64,000 nucleotides of DNA from Pedobacter boryungensis (GTDB lineage Bacteria; Bacteroidota; Bacteroidia; Sphingobacteriales; Sphingobacteriaceae): the NCBI RefSeq assembly GCF_013204825.1, contig NZ_JABMKV010000001.1, positions 1,054,001 through 1,118,000 of the forward strand. Reading direction: 5' to 3'. The position numbers and the translations under genes were made by a program. The first letter of the stretch is position 1. Every line of letters begins with the position of its first letter. Of this stretch, positions 43,584-54,800 are shown piece by piece. Below the pieces are notes generated by a model. The model saw nothing but the letters and a program-made list of their open reading frames with translations, did not search any database and was not told the DNA's origin.

Positions 43584-46127
43584 CTACAACGGTATAATTG
43601 TGTACGATTTACCTTTAATTGTATCAAAATCAATCACATAACTTTTAGCAATAGCTAAATCTACTAATTTAGCAGTTCCATTTTTCTTAAACTCTTCTGC
43701 TTTTGCAAAACTATTGAGTTGATTTGAATTTACCCCTGTGGCTGTATGAGCTGTTGTTTCTACAACTTTAACTGGAATTGTTGTTCTTAATCTGCAATTA
43801 CCGCCCATATTAGAAACAATAACAGCTTTCGTTATTTTATTGTCTTTCCAATTTATATTTACTGTAAAGTTACCTCTTGCTTTAATCCCATTAATTGCAC
43901 CTACATTCCATTCTTTTGGCAAAGCTGGCAATAGATAAAGTTCGCCATTCTGGCTTTGCAACAGCATTTCGGTAATACCAGCAGTTGCCCCAAAGTTGCC
44001 ATCAATTTGAAATGGTGGATGCGCATCAAATAAATTCGGATAAGTTCCCCCTCCTGTCATGGCTACTTCTGTACTTTTAACAGGATCTATTAAGGTTAAA
44101 CCTGTTTTTAAAATTTTTAACGCATGATCTCCATCAAACAATCTTGCCCACCAATTAATTTTCCAAGCCATAGACCAACCTGTGCTTACATCACCTCTGT
44201 GTAGTAAGGATTGTTTGGCTGCAGCTGCCAATTCGGGTGTTTTTAATGGGTTAATTTGTTGACCAGGATATAAGCCAAATAAATGTGATAAATGCCTATG
44301 TGTATCTTTCGGATTATCTACATCATTAAACCATTCTTGCAATTGCCCGTATTGCCCGATGTGAAAAGGGTATAATTTTGCTTTCGCCTTAATTAATCGA
44401 TCAGTAAACTCGTTGTCTATGCCTAACGCTTTGGCAGATGAAATACAATCGGCAAAAAGTTCTCTAATGATACTCATATCCATGGTTGTAGCCATGCTTA
44501 TCTCAAAATCTTTTCCATTTAGATTAAAAACATTTTCTGGCGAAGTAGAAGGATTAGTAACCAAATAGCCATTTTTGTCTTCCACTAACCAATTGAGCAT
44601 AAATTCTGCGGCACCTTTCATTAAAGGATACCCTTTTTCTTTTAGGAAAACTTTATCGCCAGTAAAAAGATAATGTTCATATAAATGAGTACTTAACCAA
44701 GCGCCACCCATTGGCCATGCCGACCAGCGAGCTGCTGATTTAGGATCCCAATCGTATCCGCCACTTGGTGATGTTTTAGCCCAAATATCACTGTTATGAT
44801 GAACCACCCACCCGCTATTAATATCGTAATTTACTTTTGCTGTTACTGCTCCATTCTTAGCTAGTCGACCAATAAAATCGAGTAAGGGTTGATGCAATTC
44901 TGATAAATTGGTATTTTCAGCTAACCAATAATTCATTTGCGTATTGGCGTTTACAGTATAATTACTTCCCCATGGTGGCTGAACTGCATCATTCCAAATC
45001 CCTTGTAAATTTGTTGCCTGACTTCCTTGTCTAGAGCTGGCAATCATTAAATACCTTCCAAATTGATAATAAAGTGTGTGTAAACCCTGATCATTTCCGA
45101 TTTGTCCTTGTTGTGATAAGCGAATATTTGTCGGCAATTTGCTCAAATTAGCATCCGCATTTAAATTAAAACTTACTCTATTAAACAATTTCTGATAATC
45201 CGCCAGATGCGCAGCTTTTATAGTCGAAAATGATTTAAGTTCTGCATTTTTTAAATTTGCTTTCGCTTCAATAGATGGATTCACTCCTGCTAAACCAGGT
45301 GATTTATCAAAGCCATTGAAACTCGTTCCATTTGTTAAATAAATGGTAACTGCATTTGCTTTCGAAACCTTAATCTCATTACCCGAAGGCATCACAGTTC
45401 CACCTTCATTTTTGATTTTAACATGAACTTCAAAGGTCATTCCCTCTTTATCATCGTACACAATTTGTTGAGGTTCGGTAGTACGATGTGCAACATGTTT
45501 AGGTGCTTTTCCTTTTAAAACAAGATAATTTGGCTGGATTGCATTGGTTTGATAACGTAATTTGCTGGTTAAACTTGTTGTAAAACTAATAGCATTCTTT
45601 TGATCGGCAGTAATTCTAATTACCAGCACACGATCTGGATAACTCACCAACGTTTCTCTTTTATAGTTTATCCCGTTAATTTGATAGGTTACTGTATGAA
45701 CCGCAGTATTTAAATCTAAAGTTCTGTTGTAATTGATAGCAGTTGAGTCTTTTAACCCAAAATCCAAAAATAGATCGGCCATGGTTAAATACCTTGCAGA
45801 ATACGTTCCCTGCATATTTTTCCAATACGTTGCAGCTTGACCATAATCTCCATTGGTAACTGCCTGGCGAACTTTTGGTAAAAATTCCTTTCCTTTTGGA
45901 TTATTACCTCCATCGGGATAACCAGACCAAAGTGTTGCATTATTTAACTGAATCCGTTCTTTATTAACTCGACCAAAAACCATAGCTCCAGTTTTTCCAT
46001 TCCCCAGAGCCAACGCTTCTTCCCAAACTCTTGCTGGTGCAGTATACCAAAGTTTAAGTGGGTCTTTTACTTGTGCTGATGCAGAAAATGTAAAAAATAC
46101 TAAGGCTAGAAAAAGGAAACGTTTCAT
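43584..46127 (-). CDS. GH95 alpha-L-fucosidase/alpha-L-galactosidase (1)
   Basis: An 847-residue secreted inverting enzyme. N-terminal beta-domain starts WYTAPARVWEEALALGNGKTGAMVFG. In the barrel, the water-activating Asn pair lies in TVNANTQMNYW, the WSAWPMGGAW stretch lines the active site, and the base Asp is in PPFQIDGNFGATAGI. Family members act on alpha-1,2-L-fucose, with some preferring L-galactose; the choice depends on few residues I cannot judge. It starts 4 bp after the other GH95. Confidence 0.94.
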   Translation of the reverse strand: MKRFLFLALVFFTFSASAQVKDPLKLWYTAPARVWEEALALGNGKTGAMVFGRVNKERIQLNNATLWSGYPDGGNNPKGKEFLPKVRQAVTNGDYGQAATYWKNMQGTYSARYLTMADLFLDFGLKDSTAINYNRTLDLNTAVHTVTYQINGINYKRETLVSYPDRVLVIRITADQKNAISFTTSLTSKLRYQTNAIQPNYLVLKGKAPKHVAHRTTEPQQIVYDDKEGMTFEVHVKIKNEGGTVMPSGNEIKVSKANAVTIYLTNGTSFNGFDKSPGLAGVNPSIEAKANLKNAELKSFSTIKAAHLADYQKLFNRVSFNLNADANLSKLPTNIRLSQQGQIGNDQGLHTLYYQFGRYLMIASSRQGSQATNLQGIWNDAVQPPWGSNYTVNANTQMNYWLAENTNLSELHQPLLDFIGRLAKNGAVTAKVNYDINSGWVVHHNSDIWAKTSPSGGYDWDPKSAARWSAWPMGGAWLSTHLYEHYLFTGDKVFLKEKGYPLMKGAAEFMLNWLVEDKNGYLVTNPSTSPENVFNLNGKDFEISMATTMDMSIIRELFADCISSAKALGIDNEFTDRLIKAKAKLYPFHIGQYGQLQEWFNDVDNPKDTHRHLSHLFGLYPGQQINPLKTPELAAAAKQSLLHRGDVSTGWSMAWKINWWARLFDGDHALKILKTGLTLIDPVKSTEVAMTGGGTYPNLFDAHPPFQIDGNFGATAGITEMLLQSQNGELYLLPALPKEWNVGAINGIKARGNFTVNINWKDNKITKAVIVSNMGGNCRLRTTIPVKVVETTAHTATGVNSNQLNSFAKAEEFKKNGTAKLVDLAIAKSYVIDFDTIKGKSYTIIPL

Positions 46128-46130
46128 CTG

Positions 46131-48605
46131 TTAAAAATTAAAAGTATACGTTTTACCGGCTACAGTTGGTAAATCATAATCGGTTGATTTAGGGATAAGT
46201 ACTTTATTTAGTTTAGCTTCTTTTGAAATTAACGGCATTTTGATTTGCGGCATTTCATAAAAAGCATTTGAATTCTTATCCTTTGCTAATTTAAATGGAA
46301 TTTTACTTTTATCTATTTGAGAATCATTTAACCGTAAGCGACAATTGCCTCCTAATTTAGATTGAATTTTTAATTGAGCTATCCGTCCATTTTTCCAAGC
46401 AATTGCAATTTCAAAACCGCCACGAGCAATTAAACCACTAATTTCTCCATTAGCCCACACATCAGGCAATGCCGGTAAAATATACACTGCGCCATCATGA
46501 GATTGTAGCAACATTTCGGCTATACCAGCTGTACAACCAAAATTTCCATCAATTTGAAATGGTGGATGAGCATCTAATAAATTTGGATACGTACCTCCAC
46601 CCTTTGTGTTTACCGTATCGAGTTTACTCCCCACTAATCTTAATTGATCTGCAATGAGTTTGTAGGCATGATTTCCCTCTAAAAACCTTGCCCATAAATT
46701 TACTTTCCAGCCCATAGACCATCCTGTTGCTGGATCACCACGATATAATAAAGAAGTTTTTGCAGCATCAAATAATTCTGGTGTACGGTTTGGCGAAATC
46801 TGATTACTTGGATATACACCATAAAGATGTGATACATGACGGTGTTTATCATCAACACGATCTAAATCAGTTAGCCATTCTTGTAGCTGACCATATTTTC
46901 CAATTTGCATTGGTGCTAATCTATCTAGTGTCGAACCTAATTTCTTTCTAAAATCAGCATCTAAATTTAAGATTGATGCCGCTTTACTCGTTTTAGTAAA
47001 TAAATCGAATAACAATTGATTATCCATTGTTGTACCAGCTGAAATAGATATTCTTTTGCCTTCCACATACGTATTCTCTGGCGAAACTGAAGGTACAACT
47101 ACCAGCCATTTATGAGAAGGCTCTTCTTGTAAAATAGCTAAATAAAATTCGCAAGCGCTTTTTAACACTGGATAATATTGCTTTAGAAAATTTTTATCGC
47201 CCGTAAATTGATAATGATCCCATAAATGTTGGCTCAACCAATTTCCACCCATAGGCCATAAACCTGGAAAAACACGATCAACAGGTCCTGTAATTCTAAA
47301 TAAGTCTGTATTATGATGTGTAACCCAACCTTTAGCGCCATACATTACTTTCGCCGTTTCTTGTCCGGTGATGGATAAATCTTTTACCATTTTAAATAAA
47401 GGATCATGCAGTTCGGTTAAATTGGTAACCTCGGCAGGCCAATAATTCATTTCTGTATTGATATTAATGGTGTATTTACTATCCCAAGGAGGAAGTAATT
47501 TATCATTCCATATTCCTTGTAAAGTAGCTGGCTGAGTACCTGGTTGTGAACTAGAAATCAATAAATATCGTCCGTACTGAAAGTAAAGCGCAGCTAAATG
47601 CGGATCATTCGACTTTGCAAATTCTAAAATACGTTGGTCGGTAGGTTTATTTACCGCAGCAGAAACACCAAGATTTAATTTTACGCGATTAAAGTATTTT
47701 TGATAGAATTGAATATGCTCTTTTAAGGCTACATCATAATTTTTAAGCACAGCTTTGTTTAAAAATTTCGCCGCTTTCTCTGCTGCATTTCCACTGAGAT
47801 CATTATACTTTTTAAAATTAGTAGCGATAGAAATATAGACAATAGCAGAATTGGCATTTTTGACTTCGTAGGTATTGTTTTTTGCTGTAATAGTACCGCC
47901 TTGGTTAACAACTTTAACTTGCGATTCGAATTTAATCTGTCCTTTTTCTCCTTCGTGATCTGATGTTATTCCATTTAAAATTAACTTGCTATTGCTTATT
48001 TTTTGTTCACTTTTTTGTGGCGAAGCTAGCGAAGAGGTAAAAGAAATTTGCCCAGGTTTACTGGCTGTTAATCTAACAATCATTACTTGATCTGTAAAAG
48101 ATGAAAATATTTCTCTTTTATAATGTACACCATTCAAATCGTAAGTAACTGTTGCTACCGCTTTTTCGATATTTAAATCCCGATAATAGTTTTTAGCTTT
48201 TTCATGACCTTTAAAATCAAGAAACAAATCCCCTACGGTTTGATACACCATTCCACTGTTTTTTTTCGGGAACATTTTCACATCAGCAATTGCTTGTGCC
48301 TCTTCAAATTTCCCTTCAAAAATCAATTTTCTCAATTCAGGGATTGCTGCTCCAGATTCTGCAGTAATATTCTGATTAGGCCCACCCGACCACACTGTCT
48401 CTTCGTTTAATTGCAATTGTTCTTTAGCTGGATTACCAAAAACCATTGCTCCTAACCTGCCATTTCCAATTGGCAATGCTTCATTCCAATTCGCAGCGGG
48501 TGCTGAATACCATAACTTTAGAGCAGCATCATTTTGTTTGTTTTGCGCAAAAACAGAAACAGAAAGGCAAATCCAAATGCCAAAAACTAAGGTCTTTTTT
48601 AACAT
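46131..48605 (-). CDS. GH95 alpha-L-fucosidase/alpha-L-galactosidase (2)
   Basis: An 824-residue secreted paralogue of the neighbouring GH95, clearly diverged. It has WYSAPAANWNEALPIGNGRL at the start of the mature protein, YTININTEMNYWPAEVTNLTE with the Asn pair, LWPMGGNWLSQHLWDHY, and PPFQIDGNFGCTAGIAEML with the base Asp. The signal peptide is ICLSVSVFAQ-type. Two GH95 side by side suggests two different fucose or galactose linkages in one substrate. An intrinsic terminator lies just upstream, between it and the beta-barrel gene. Confidence 0.94.
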   Translation of the reverse strand: MLKKTLVFGIWICLSVSVFAQNKQNDAALKLWYSAPAANWNEALPIGNGRLGAMVFGNPAKEQLQLNEETVWSGGPNQNITAESGAAIPELRKLIFEGKFEEAQAIADVKMFPKKNSGMVYQTVGDLFLDFKGHEKAKNYYRDLNIEKAVATVTYDLNGVHYKREIFSSFTDQVMIVRLTASKPGQISFTSSLASPQKSEQKISNSKLILNGITSDHEGEKGQIKFESQVKVVNQGGTITAKNNTYEVKNANSAIVYISIATNFKKYNDLSGNAAEKAAKFLNKAVLKNYDVALKEHIQFYQKYFNRVKLNLGVSAAVNKPTDQRILEFAKSNDPHLAALYFQYGRYLLISSSQPGTQPATLQGIWNDKLLPPWDSKYTININTEMNYWPAEVTNLTELHDPLFKMVKDLSITGQETAKVMYGAKGWVTHHNTDLFRITGPVDRVFPGLWPMGGNWLSQHLWDHYQFTGDKNFLKQYYPVLKSACEFYLAILQEEPSHKWLVVVPSVSPENTYVEGKRISISAGTTMDNQLLFDLFTKTSKAASILNLDADFRKKLGSTLDRLAPMQIGKYGQLQEWLTDLDRVDDKHRHVSHLYGVYPSNQISPNRTPELFDAAKTSLLYRGDPATGWSMGWKVNLWARFLEGNHAYKLIADQLRLVGSKLDTVNTKGGGTYPNLLDAHPPFQIDGNFGCTAGIAEMLLQSHDGAVYILPALPDVWANGEISGLIARGGFEIAIAWKNGRIAQLKIQSKLGGNCRLRLNDSQIDKSKIPFKLAKDKNSNAFYEMPQIKMPLISKEAKLNKVLIPKSTDYDLPTVAGKTYTFNF

Positions 48606-48645
48606 ATTAATGATTTAATAAAAACTAGTAGCTAGTAGCCATACT

Positions 48646-48674
48646 AAAAAGGCCACCTAATGGGCGGCCTTTTT
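48646..48674 (-). terminator. Intrinsic terminator inside the PUL, after the beta-barrel gene
   Basis: AAAAAGGCC (48646-48654) and GGCCTTTTT (48666-48674) form a 9-bp stem with an 11-nt loop, and on the minus strand a T5 run closes it. It lies between the SusCD/FAS1/barrel genes and the hydrolase genes, so it would lower readthrough into the GH block. Confidence 0.8.
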
Positions 48675-48690
48675 GCTAAAATAATTAATT

Positions 48691-49356
48691 TTAAAATAGA
48701 TATCCCAGTGAAAATCCGGCTACTCTATTATGTGATTTAAAGTTATCATTATTACTAATGTTGGCTAAACCGAATCCATAATTTAAGTCAATAAACATTC
48801 CGTTCTTCAATCTGAAACCCGCTAAAGCATTAAGCCCATAATCTCCAGATTTTAACTCGGTTGGTTGATCGCCAAATTCTATACTTTCTGCACTACCTCT
48901 TTTAATGTAGATATCTCTTTTGTCAATTGATCTTATTCTACCTCCGATAGCATATGCGCCATAAACTCCGCCACCTATATATACTGTTCCTAAATTAACT
49001 TCTTTATTGTAAAGCAAGTTAACAGGAAGTTCTAAATAAGCTAAGTTGATATTACGCTCAGTAGTGTATGGCACTGGGTAACCGAAAGAAATACTATTAT
49101 GTTGTTCTACTGATTTATTTCCTTTTACTGAAAAATTTAAACCAGTTTGTAAAGTTGTGGCTTTGCCAACAGGGGTAGTTGTAAAAACTCCAAGTAAAAA
49201 TTTAGCACTTATTTTATACTCTGAAGAGGGACTAAAACTAGTTCTAGGTTGTAAGGATGGGAAATTTAAACCAGCTCTTACACCAAACTTTGTCTTTTGG
49301 GCCATTAAGCTATGACCAGCTATTAGTATGGTTATGAGGATTAAAAGTTTTTTCAT
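48691..49356 (-). CDS. Small outer-membrane beta-barrel protein (porin-family PF13568-like)
   Basis: A 221-residue protein: signal peptide MKKLLILITILIAGHSLMAQ, then KTKFGVRAGLNFPSLQ, a typical start of 8-strand Bacteroidota barrels. Strand-rich segments follow (LQTGLNFSVKGNK; LAYLELPVNLLYN; GTVYIGGGVYGAYAIGG; LNALAGFRLKNGMFIDLNYGFGL) and the C terminus is GFSLGYLF, ending in Phe as outer-membrane barrels do. It probably sits in the outer membrane beside the SusCD complex. Its role in uptake is unknown. Confidence 0.85.
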   Translation of the reverse strand: MKKLLILITILIAGHSLMAQKTKFGVRAGLNFPSLQPRTSFSPSSEYKISAKFLLGVFTTTPVGKATTLQTGLNFSVKGNKSVEQHNSISFGYPVPYTTERNINLAYLELPVNLLYNKEVNLGTVYIGGGVYGAYAIGGRIRSIDKRDIYIKRGSAESIEFGDQPTELKSGDYGLNALAGFRLKNGMFIDLNYGFGLANISNNDNFKSHNRVAGFSLGYLF

Positions 49357-49381
49357 TTGTTTATATTTTAATTAAAATGAA

Positions 49382-50233
49382 TTATCTAGATGGACGAACT
49401 GTAACTCCCCAAACATGTATAGTGCCATTGGTACACTTATAGTTCGATGATCTTACGATTAAACCTCCGTTAAAAAACACTTTAGAATCTGCCGTATTAG
49501 ACACCTTTAAATTAAACTTACCTTCTGGATCAAAACCTGTAGGTGCTGTTCCTGTACCAGTATAATTAAAAGCAAATACTGCAGGTGTGCCTGTACTTGC
49601 CGTTGTAAAACCAGGAGTAGTGGATGGTGTAACCATATATCCTAATCGGGTTTCTTTTGTTGCAACACTACCAGCAGGCAGTAATGACTGAATATCTACA
49701 CCTGATGGGGTTAGGTTATCATAATTATAATCTCCTAATCCAATTAGATACAATAGATATTTCCTCACCGTTTCTTTATCATAATCTTTCCAGCTTTTAG
49801 TACCAGCTGAAGTAGTTGGAATGCCAGAAGTAGGTGTAGTGAATTTTATAGTTCCATCTGGATTTTTAACTATTGTCGGATAATCGATAAAAAAACAGTT
49901 TGATTGTAAGGTTTGTGAACCATTTACTCTTCTAATTGCATCGTTATGTAAAAAGATATATGTTCTATTTGGTTTTGTATATTCCAACGTATCAATTTCA
50001 GAATAATCAATTGCTTTCTTCATCCATCTAAAAACGGTATCATTTGGATTATTTCCATCCGCTCTCGATTTCAAATAGGCCCATGCAGTCATGTTCACAT
50101 TTTCTTGAAGGATTGATTTTTTATAATCATAATCTTGTTGAAGATCTAAACCAAACATGCTACATCCCGATATAAATAAACTAAGAGCAACCAGCACCAC
50201 TAGTCTATTAAATGTTATTTTTATTTTTTTCAT
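49382..50233 (-). CDS. FAS1 (fasciclin)-like surface lipoprotein
   Basis: A 283-residue protein with a lipoprotein signal (LVALSLFISGCS). The mature part looks like a FAS1 domain with an insert: NVNMTAWAYLKSRADGN and FRWMKKAIDYSEIDTLEYTK, then RTYIFLHNDAIRR (first FAS1 strand), a variable middle, and NGTIHVWGVTVRPSR at the end, like the NG-IH motif. FAS1 lipoproteins next to SusD are common in PULs and are thought to be surface glycan-binding or adhesion proteins. It lies between SusD (12-bp gap) and the barrel protein. Confidence 0.7.
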   Translation of the reverse strand: MKKIKITFNRLVVLVALSLFISGCSMFGLDLQQDYDYKKSILQENVNMTAWAYLKSRADGNNPNDTVFRWMKKAIDYSEIDTLEYTKPNRTYIFLHNDAIRRVNGSQTLQSNCFFIDYPTIVKNPDGTIKFTTPTSGIPTTSAGTKSWKDYDKETVRKYLLYLIGLGDYNYDNLTPSGVDIQSLLPAGSVATKETRLGYMVTPSTTPGFTTASTGTPAVFAFNYTGTGTAPTGFDPEGKFNLKVSNTADSKVFFNGGLIVRSSNYKCTNGTIHVWGVTVRPSR

Positions 50234-50245
50234 GATATAAATTTC

Positions 50246-51808
50246 TTAGTCTGTATATGGTGCATTTTGAGTTAATAAAGAGTTAGAGTTTAGCACGTTT
50301 CTGTTTAATGGCCACAGATATTTTCTTTTATCTGTACCAAAACCGGTAGCATCTGCAGGTAATACTCCAGCTCTTACTTGACGAGCTTTAATTATTGGAT
50401 CCATTACCTGAATTACTCTATCTGTACGTACTAAATCAAACCATCTTTTTCCTTCTGCAAAAAGTTCATATTGTCTTTCCTGAATAATTGCATCTTCTAA
50501 TTTAGTTTCATCTAATACACCAGGTGTTACCGAAACTTCTGGACTACTTGTTGTATAAACAGGTATCATTGCTCTTGTACGAATGAAGTTTAAATATTTT
50601 AAAGAGTTGGTTTTGTCGCCAGTTTTATTTAACAGCTCTGCATATAATAAATATATATCCGCTAGTCTATACATAGAAAGATAAACAACAGAATTGTTCG
50701 CATCTCTATCAGCTGCAGCTACGGTATACGTAGTTGTACCTATAGTTCCGGTTCCTTTATAAAACTTCCAAACGCGATCTCTAGCATCAGTTTTGGCAAT
50801 ATCATAAGTTGCTCTATGTCTAATATCTGTAGGATATTTCAAAGGCCAATCGTAAAAAATGCCATAATCGATTACTAAAGGCGAATTATTTGGAGAAGTA
50901 GAAACTCCAGCCATACAAGGGCAACCATTTACAACATTATCCCAATGAATATTCCATATAGCTTCAATGCTATTCGATGGGTCGGTAAACATTTTATTCC
51001 AGTTAGCAGTAGGTTCTAAATCTGTAATTGCTGTACCACCATAAGTAGCTTTTGCAGGTGCTTTAGCAGTTCCTAATAATGTAAACCATTTTTTAGCATT
51101 TACATAATCTTTACGCCACATGTAAACATCCATTAATGCTGCACAAGCTGCTCCTCTACTAAATTTAAATACACTATAATTTGCAGTATTTACATTGTTA
51201 TAAGCGAATTCCAAATCAGGGATAATTACAGTATCGAAAATTTTATCTACACCGTCTCTAGCTTGTTTTGCATCTAAAGTAGCATCCTCAAAAGGAGTTA
51301 GTTTAATCGGTGCATCCCCCCAAGTTCTTACAATATAAAAGTAAGCCATTGCTCTTAGAGCTCTACTTTGTGCGATATTATCATTAATAATTAATGGTGT
51401 AACTAATGCCGGATTAATTTCTGTCTTAGCAATACCTGGAAAATATTTAAGATTTAAATTGGCAATGTTAATTACCTTAAACATACTAGACCAATCTGAA
51501 AATGGATTACCAGCTGTTAACCCATTTAATTGTAGTTCTGCATAAGTAGAATTTGAGTTGCCCCCTCTTTCAAAATTATCCGAACGAGCTTCACCCCACA
51601 TGGTGTATTTATTGTTAAACTGTGATTCTCCAACCATTGCTTGTTGAAAATTCCCATATAATGAAGCCATTGCACCAGTCATATCTTTGGCCGATTTGTA
51701 AAAATCTTCTGCCCTGATGGCAGTTACGGGCGGAACTTCTAAAAACTTTTTACAGCTTCCTAACATTATCATTACTGTTAAAAAAGCAATACTTGCTATC
51801 TTTTTCAT
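50246..51808 (-). CDS. SusD/RagB-family glycan-binding lipoprotein
   Basis: A 520-residue surface lipoprotein that lids the SusC transporter and binds oligosaccharides. The lipobox is MLGSC at residues 15-19, and the SusD start KKFLEVPPVTAIRAEDFYKSAKDM is typical. TPR-like helices occur through the middle (LRAMAYFYIVRTWGDAPI; YLLYAELLNKTGD) and the C terminus has the family pattern RQYELFAEGKRWFDLVRTDR and YLWPLNRNVLNSNSLL. It starts 8 bp after susC. Confidence 0.96.
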   Translation of the reverse strand: MKKIASIAFLTVMIMLGSCKKFLEVPPVTAIRAEDFYKSAKDMTGAMASLYGNFQQAMVGESQFNNKYTMWGEARSDNFERGGNSNSTYAELQLNGLTAGNPFSDWSSMFKVINIANLNLKYFPGIAKTEINPALVTPLIINDNIAQSRALRAMAYFYIVRTWGDAPIKLTPFEDATLDAKQARDGVDKIFDTVIIPDLEFAYNNVNTANYSVFKFSRGAACAALMDVYMWRKDYVNAKKWFTLLGTAKAPAKATYGGTAITDLEPTANWNKMFTDPSNSIEAIWNIHWDNVVNGCPCMAGVSTSPNNSPLVIDYGIFYDWPLKYPTDIRHRATYDIAKTDARDRVWKFYKGTGTIGTTTYTVAAADRDANNSVVYLSMYRLADIYLLYAELLNKTGDKTNSLKYLNFIRTRAMIPVYTTSSPEVSVTPGVLDETKLEDAIIQERQYELFAEGKRWFDLVRTDRVIQVMDPIIKARQVRAGVLPADATGFGTDKRKYLWPLNRNVLNSNSLLTQNAPYTD

Positions 51809-51816
51809 ATCTAATT

Positions 51817-54800
51817 TTATAAGCTAATGTTTATACCAAAACCAAATTCTCTACGCTTAGGATATTTACCACCATCGGTTCCTGGCGTTAATGGATTATC
51901 GTTACTAAATTCTGGATCAAAACCTGAGTAATTTGTCCATGTTAATAGATTGGTACCATAAACAAATAATGAAAGCGCTTTCAACTTATATTTATTAATT
52001 AACGCAGGTTGGAATGAGTAATTTAATCTTGCACTTGATAATCTTACAAATGAAGCATCTTCTAAATAATAGCTATTTACACCTCTTTTTTGATTTCCAT
52101 TATTGTCTTTTGTTGGGAAATATGGATAAATCGCAATATCTCCTTCTTTTCTCCATGCGCCGTAAATAGCTTCAGGAAATGCAGTTCCATTTGTAGAGCC
52201 AAAAGTTGAAAAACTCTCTTTAAATGAGTTATAGATTTGTCCACCAATAGTAGCATTTAACATTACGTTTAATGAAAATCTTTTATAACTGAAAGTGTTA
52301 GATAAACCTAGGTAAAAATCTGGTGTTGCATTACCAATAATGCTACGATCAGCATCATCAATTAAACCATCTTTGTTTACATCTAACCATTCTGTATCTC
52401 CACCTTTAAGAAAACCTGCAGGACCACTCACTTTTTGAATAGCACCGGTATAACGTTGTCCATTTAAAGTATAATATTCAGCAGATTGCCCATCTGGAGC
52501 AACATTTACTGGTTCTAATCTAGTCCAGTCTGAAGAATAAGCATTAGATGCAGTCCATCTGTAAATACCTAACTGTTTATAGCCATAAAAATCTCCTAAC
52601 CTACCACCTGGTGTAATTAGATATCTAGTACCTGCAATAAATGGCTCATTTTTGAACAGGCTTTTAACTCTTCCTTGTTCAAACGAGATATTCGCATTTA
52701 CAAACCAAGTAAAATTAGGTTTTGCAACTGGTGTACCAGAAAGTGAAAATTCAGCACCATTGGTATACAAATCACCAGCATTTACCCGTACTGTTTGGAA
52801 ACCAGTTTCTTTTGGCAATAAGTTATCCATTAACAATTTGTTAGTTGCTTTATGGTAATAATCAACTACCAATAGTAACCTTCCACCAAACATACTAATA
52901 TCAGTTCCTAAATTGGTTTGAACTGTATTTTCCCATTGAATTTCTGGATTACCTAATCTATTTGAAATTACGGCACCTGCATCTCCTAAATAACTTACAT
53001 CTCCGAAGCTTACTAAAGTAGCATCTTCATTATCACCAATACCATTGTTTCCTTGCTGCCCAATACTTACTCTAATTTTTGCATCATTTAACACTTTTCC
53101 TTTAGCCCATGACATAAATTTCTCATCAGATAAACGCCATGCCAATGAACCAGATAAGAAATTACCCCATTTATTATCAGTACCAAACTTAGATGATCCA
53201 TCTCTTCTAAATGTGCTATTAAGAATATATCTACCTTTGTAATTATAACCTACACGAGCAAACAACGAGGCTAATGAATTACCACCGCCACCAGAGTTAC
53301 TATTTCTAATATCTATATTACTTAAGTTAAAATTGGTAATTTGCTCATTTACAAAAGAGCCAGGTAATGCTTGTAACTTTAAAGATCTATTATCAACTCT
53401 CGACGATTCTACACCTAACGTTGCATTAATAACATGATCTTTTCCAATGGTTTTATCATAATTTAAGAAAGATTGTAATGTCCAGTTAAAACGTATCGCA
53501 GAAGTTTGATTTCCTCTATTCTCATTTCCATTGTCATCTAAAAACTCCGGTTGAAAATACTTTGTGTTGTTATTGGTTAATGATCCACTTCCAATTGCTG
53601 TAAATCTTAAATCTTTATAAATTTTATATTCAAGATTATTGGTAATGGCCGCCCCATAACCATCAGCTATATTGGTTTCTAGTAAAGCATTTGCAATTGG
53701 ATTACGTTTACTTGAGGTATAACTTGTTAATGAACCATCTGGTAAGTAAATCCTCAAGTTATTTGGTCTATCAAATACGGGATTTAAAGAGTTATTTGTA
53801 CTCCATGTAGATTTTTTATTCCAGTTAAAGGTAATATTGGTATTATTTCTGAGTTTAGGAGTTACTTGAAAATCGATATTCATCCTTCCTTGCAATCTTT
53901 TAGACCATGTATTTAATACACTTCCTTTATCATCCAAATAATTTAAACTCGAATAATAAGTTAAGCCTTTTTGTCCACCACTAATACCTAATTTAATATC
54001 ATTTAAAATAGCTGTATTACCTAATAACATATCTTCTAAATAGTTATCAGCATTGTAAGCAATGTTTAATGAATCGGTATTGCTACCTGAGCTTGGGTTA
54101 TTATTGTTTTGAATTTGTCTCCATAAACGTAAATCTTTTGAATTTGCTTGTTGTATAGTATGCGCAATGTTACCTATTTTACGACCATAAGAAACATCTA
54201 CTCTTGGTTTACCTACCTGACCTCTTTTAGTGGTTACTAAAACAACTCCATTTGCCGCTCTAGTTCCGTAAATAGCAGTAGATGCAGCATCTTTTAAAAT
54301 TTCGATGTTTTGAATATCGTTAGGATTAATAGCAGAAATTCCTCCTTCGCTAACAACACCATCAATAACAAACAATGGATTATTACCAGCCGCACTAAAG
54401 GTAGAAGCTCCACGAATTTGAATAGAACCTTCAGCACCTGGTTCTCCATTATCGTTAATTACTAATACACCAGATGCCTGACCTTGAATGGCATCATATA
54501 TATTAGTAGGTTGGCGTTCTGCAATTTGAGCAGCATTAATAGAAACAGTAGATCCTGTTAAATCTGATTTTTTAGAAGAACCACCATATCCTTGAACTAC
54601 TACCTCTGTTAAAGCAGCAATATTTTCTTGCAACACAATAGAAAGTACTTTTCTATCGCCTACCAGTTCTTCGTAAGGATTATAACCGATATAACTGAAT
54701 ATCAACTTTGCTTTTTGATCTGGAACTTTAATCGAGAATTTTCCATCCTTATCAGTTAGTGTAGAGGTAGTTCCATCTTTTACTTTAATACCTACACCTG

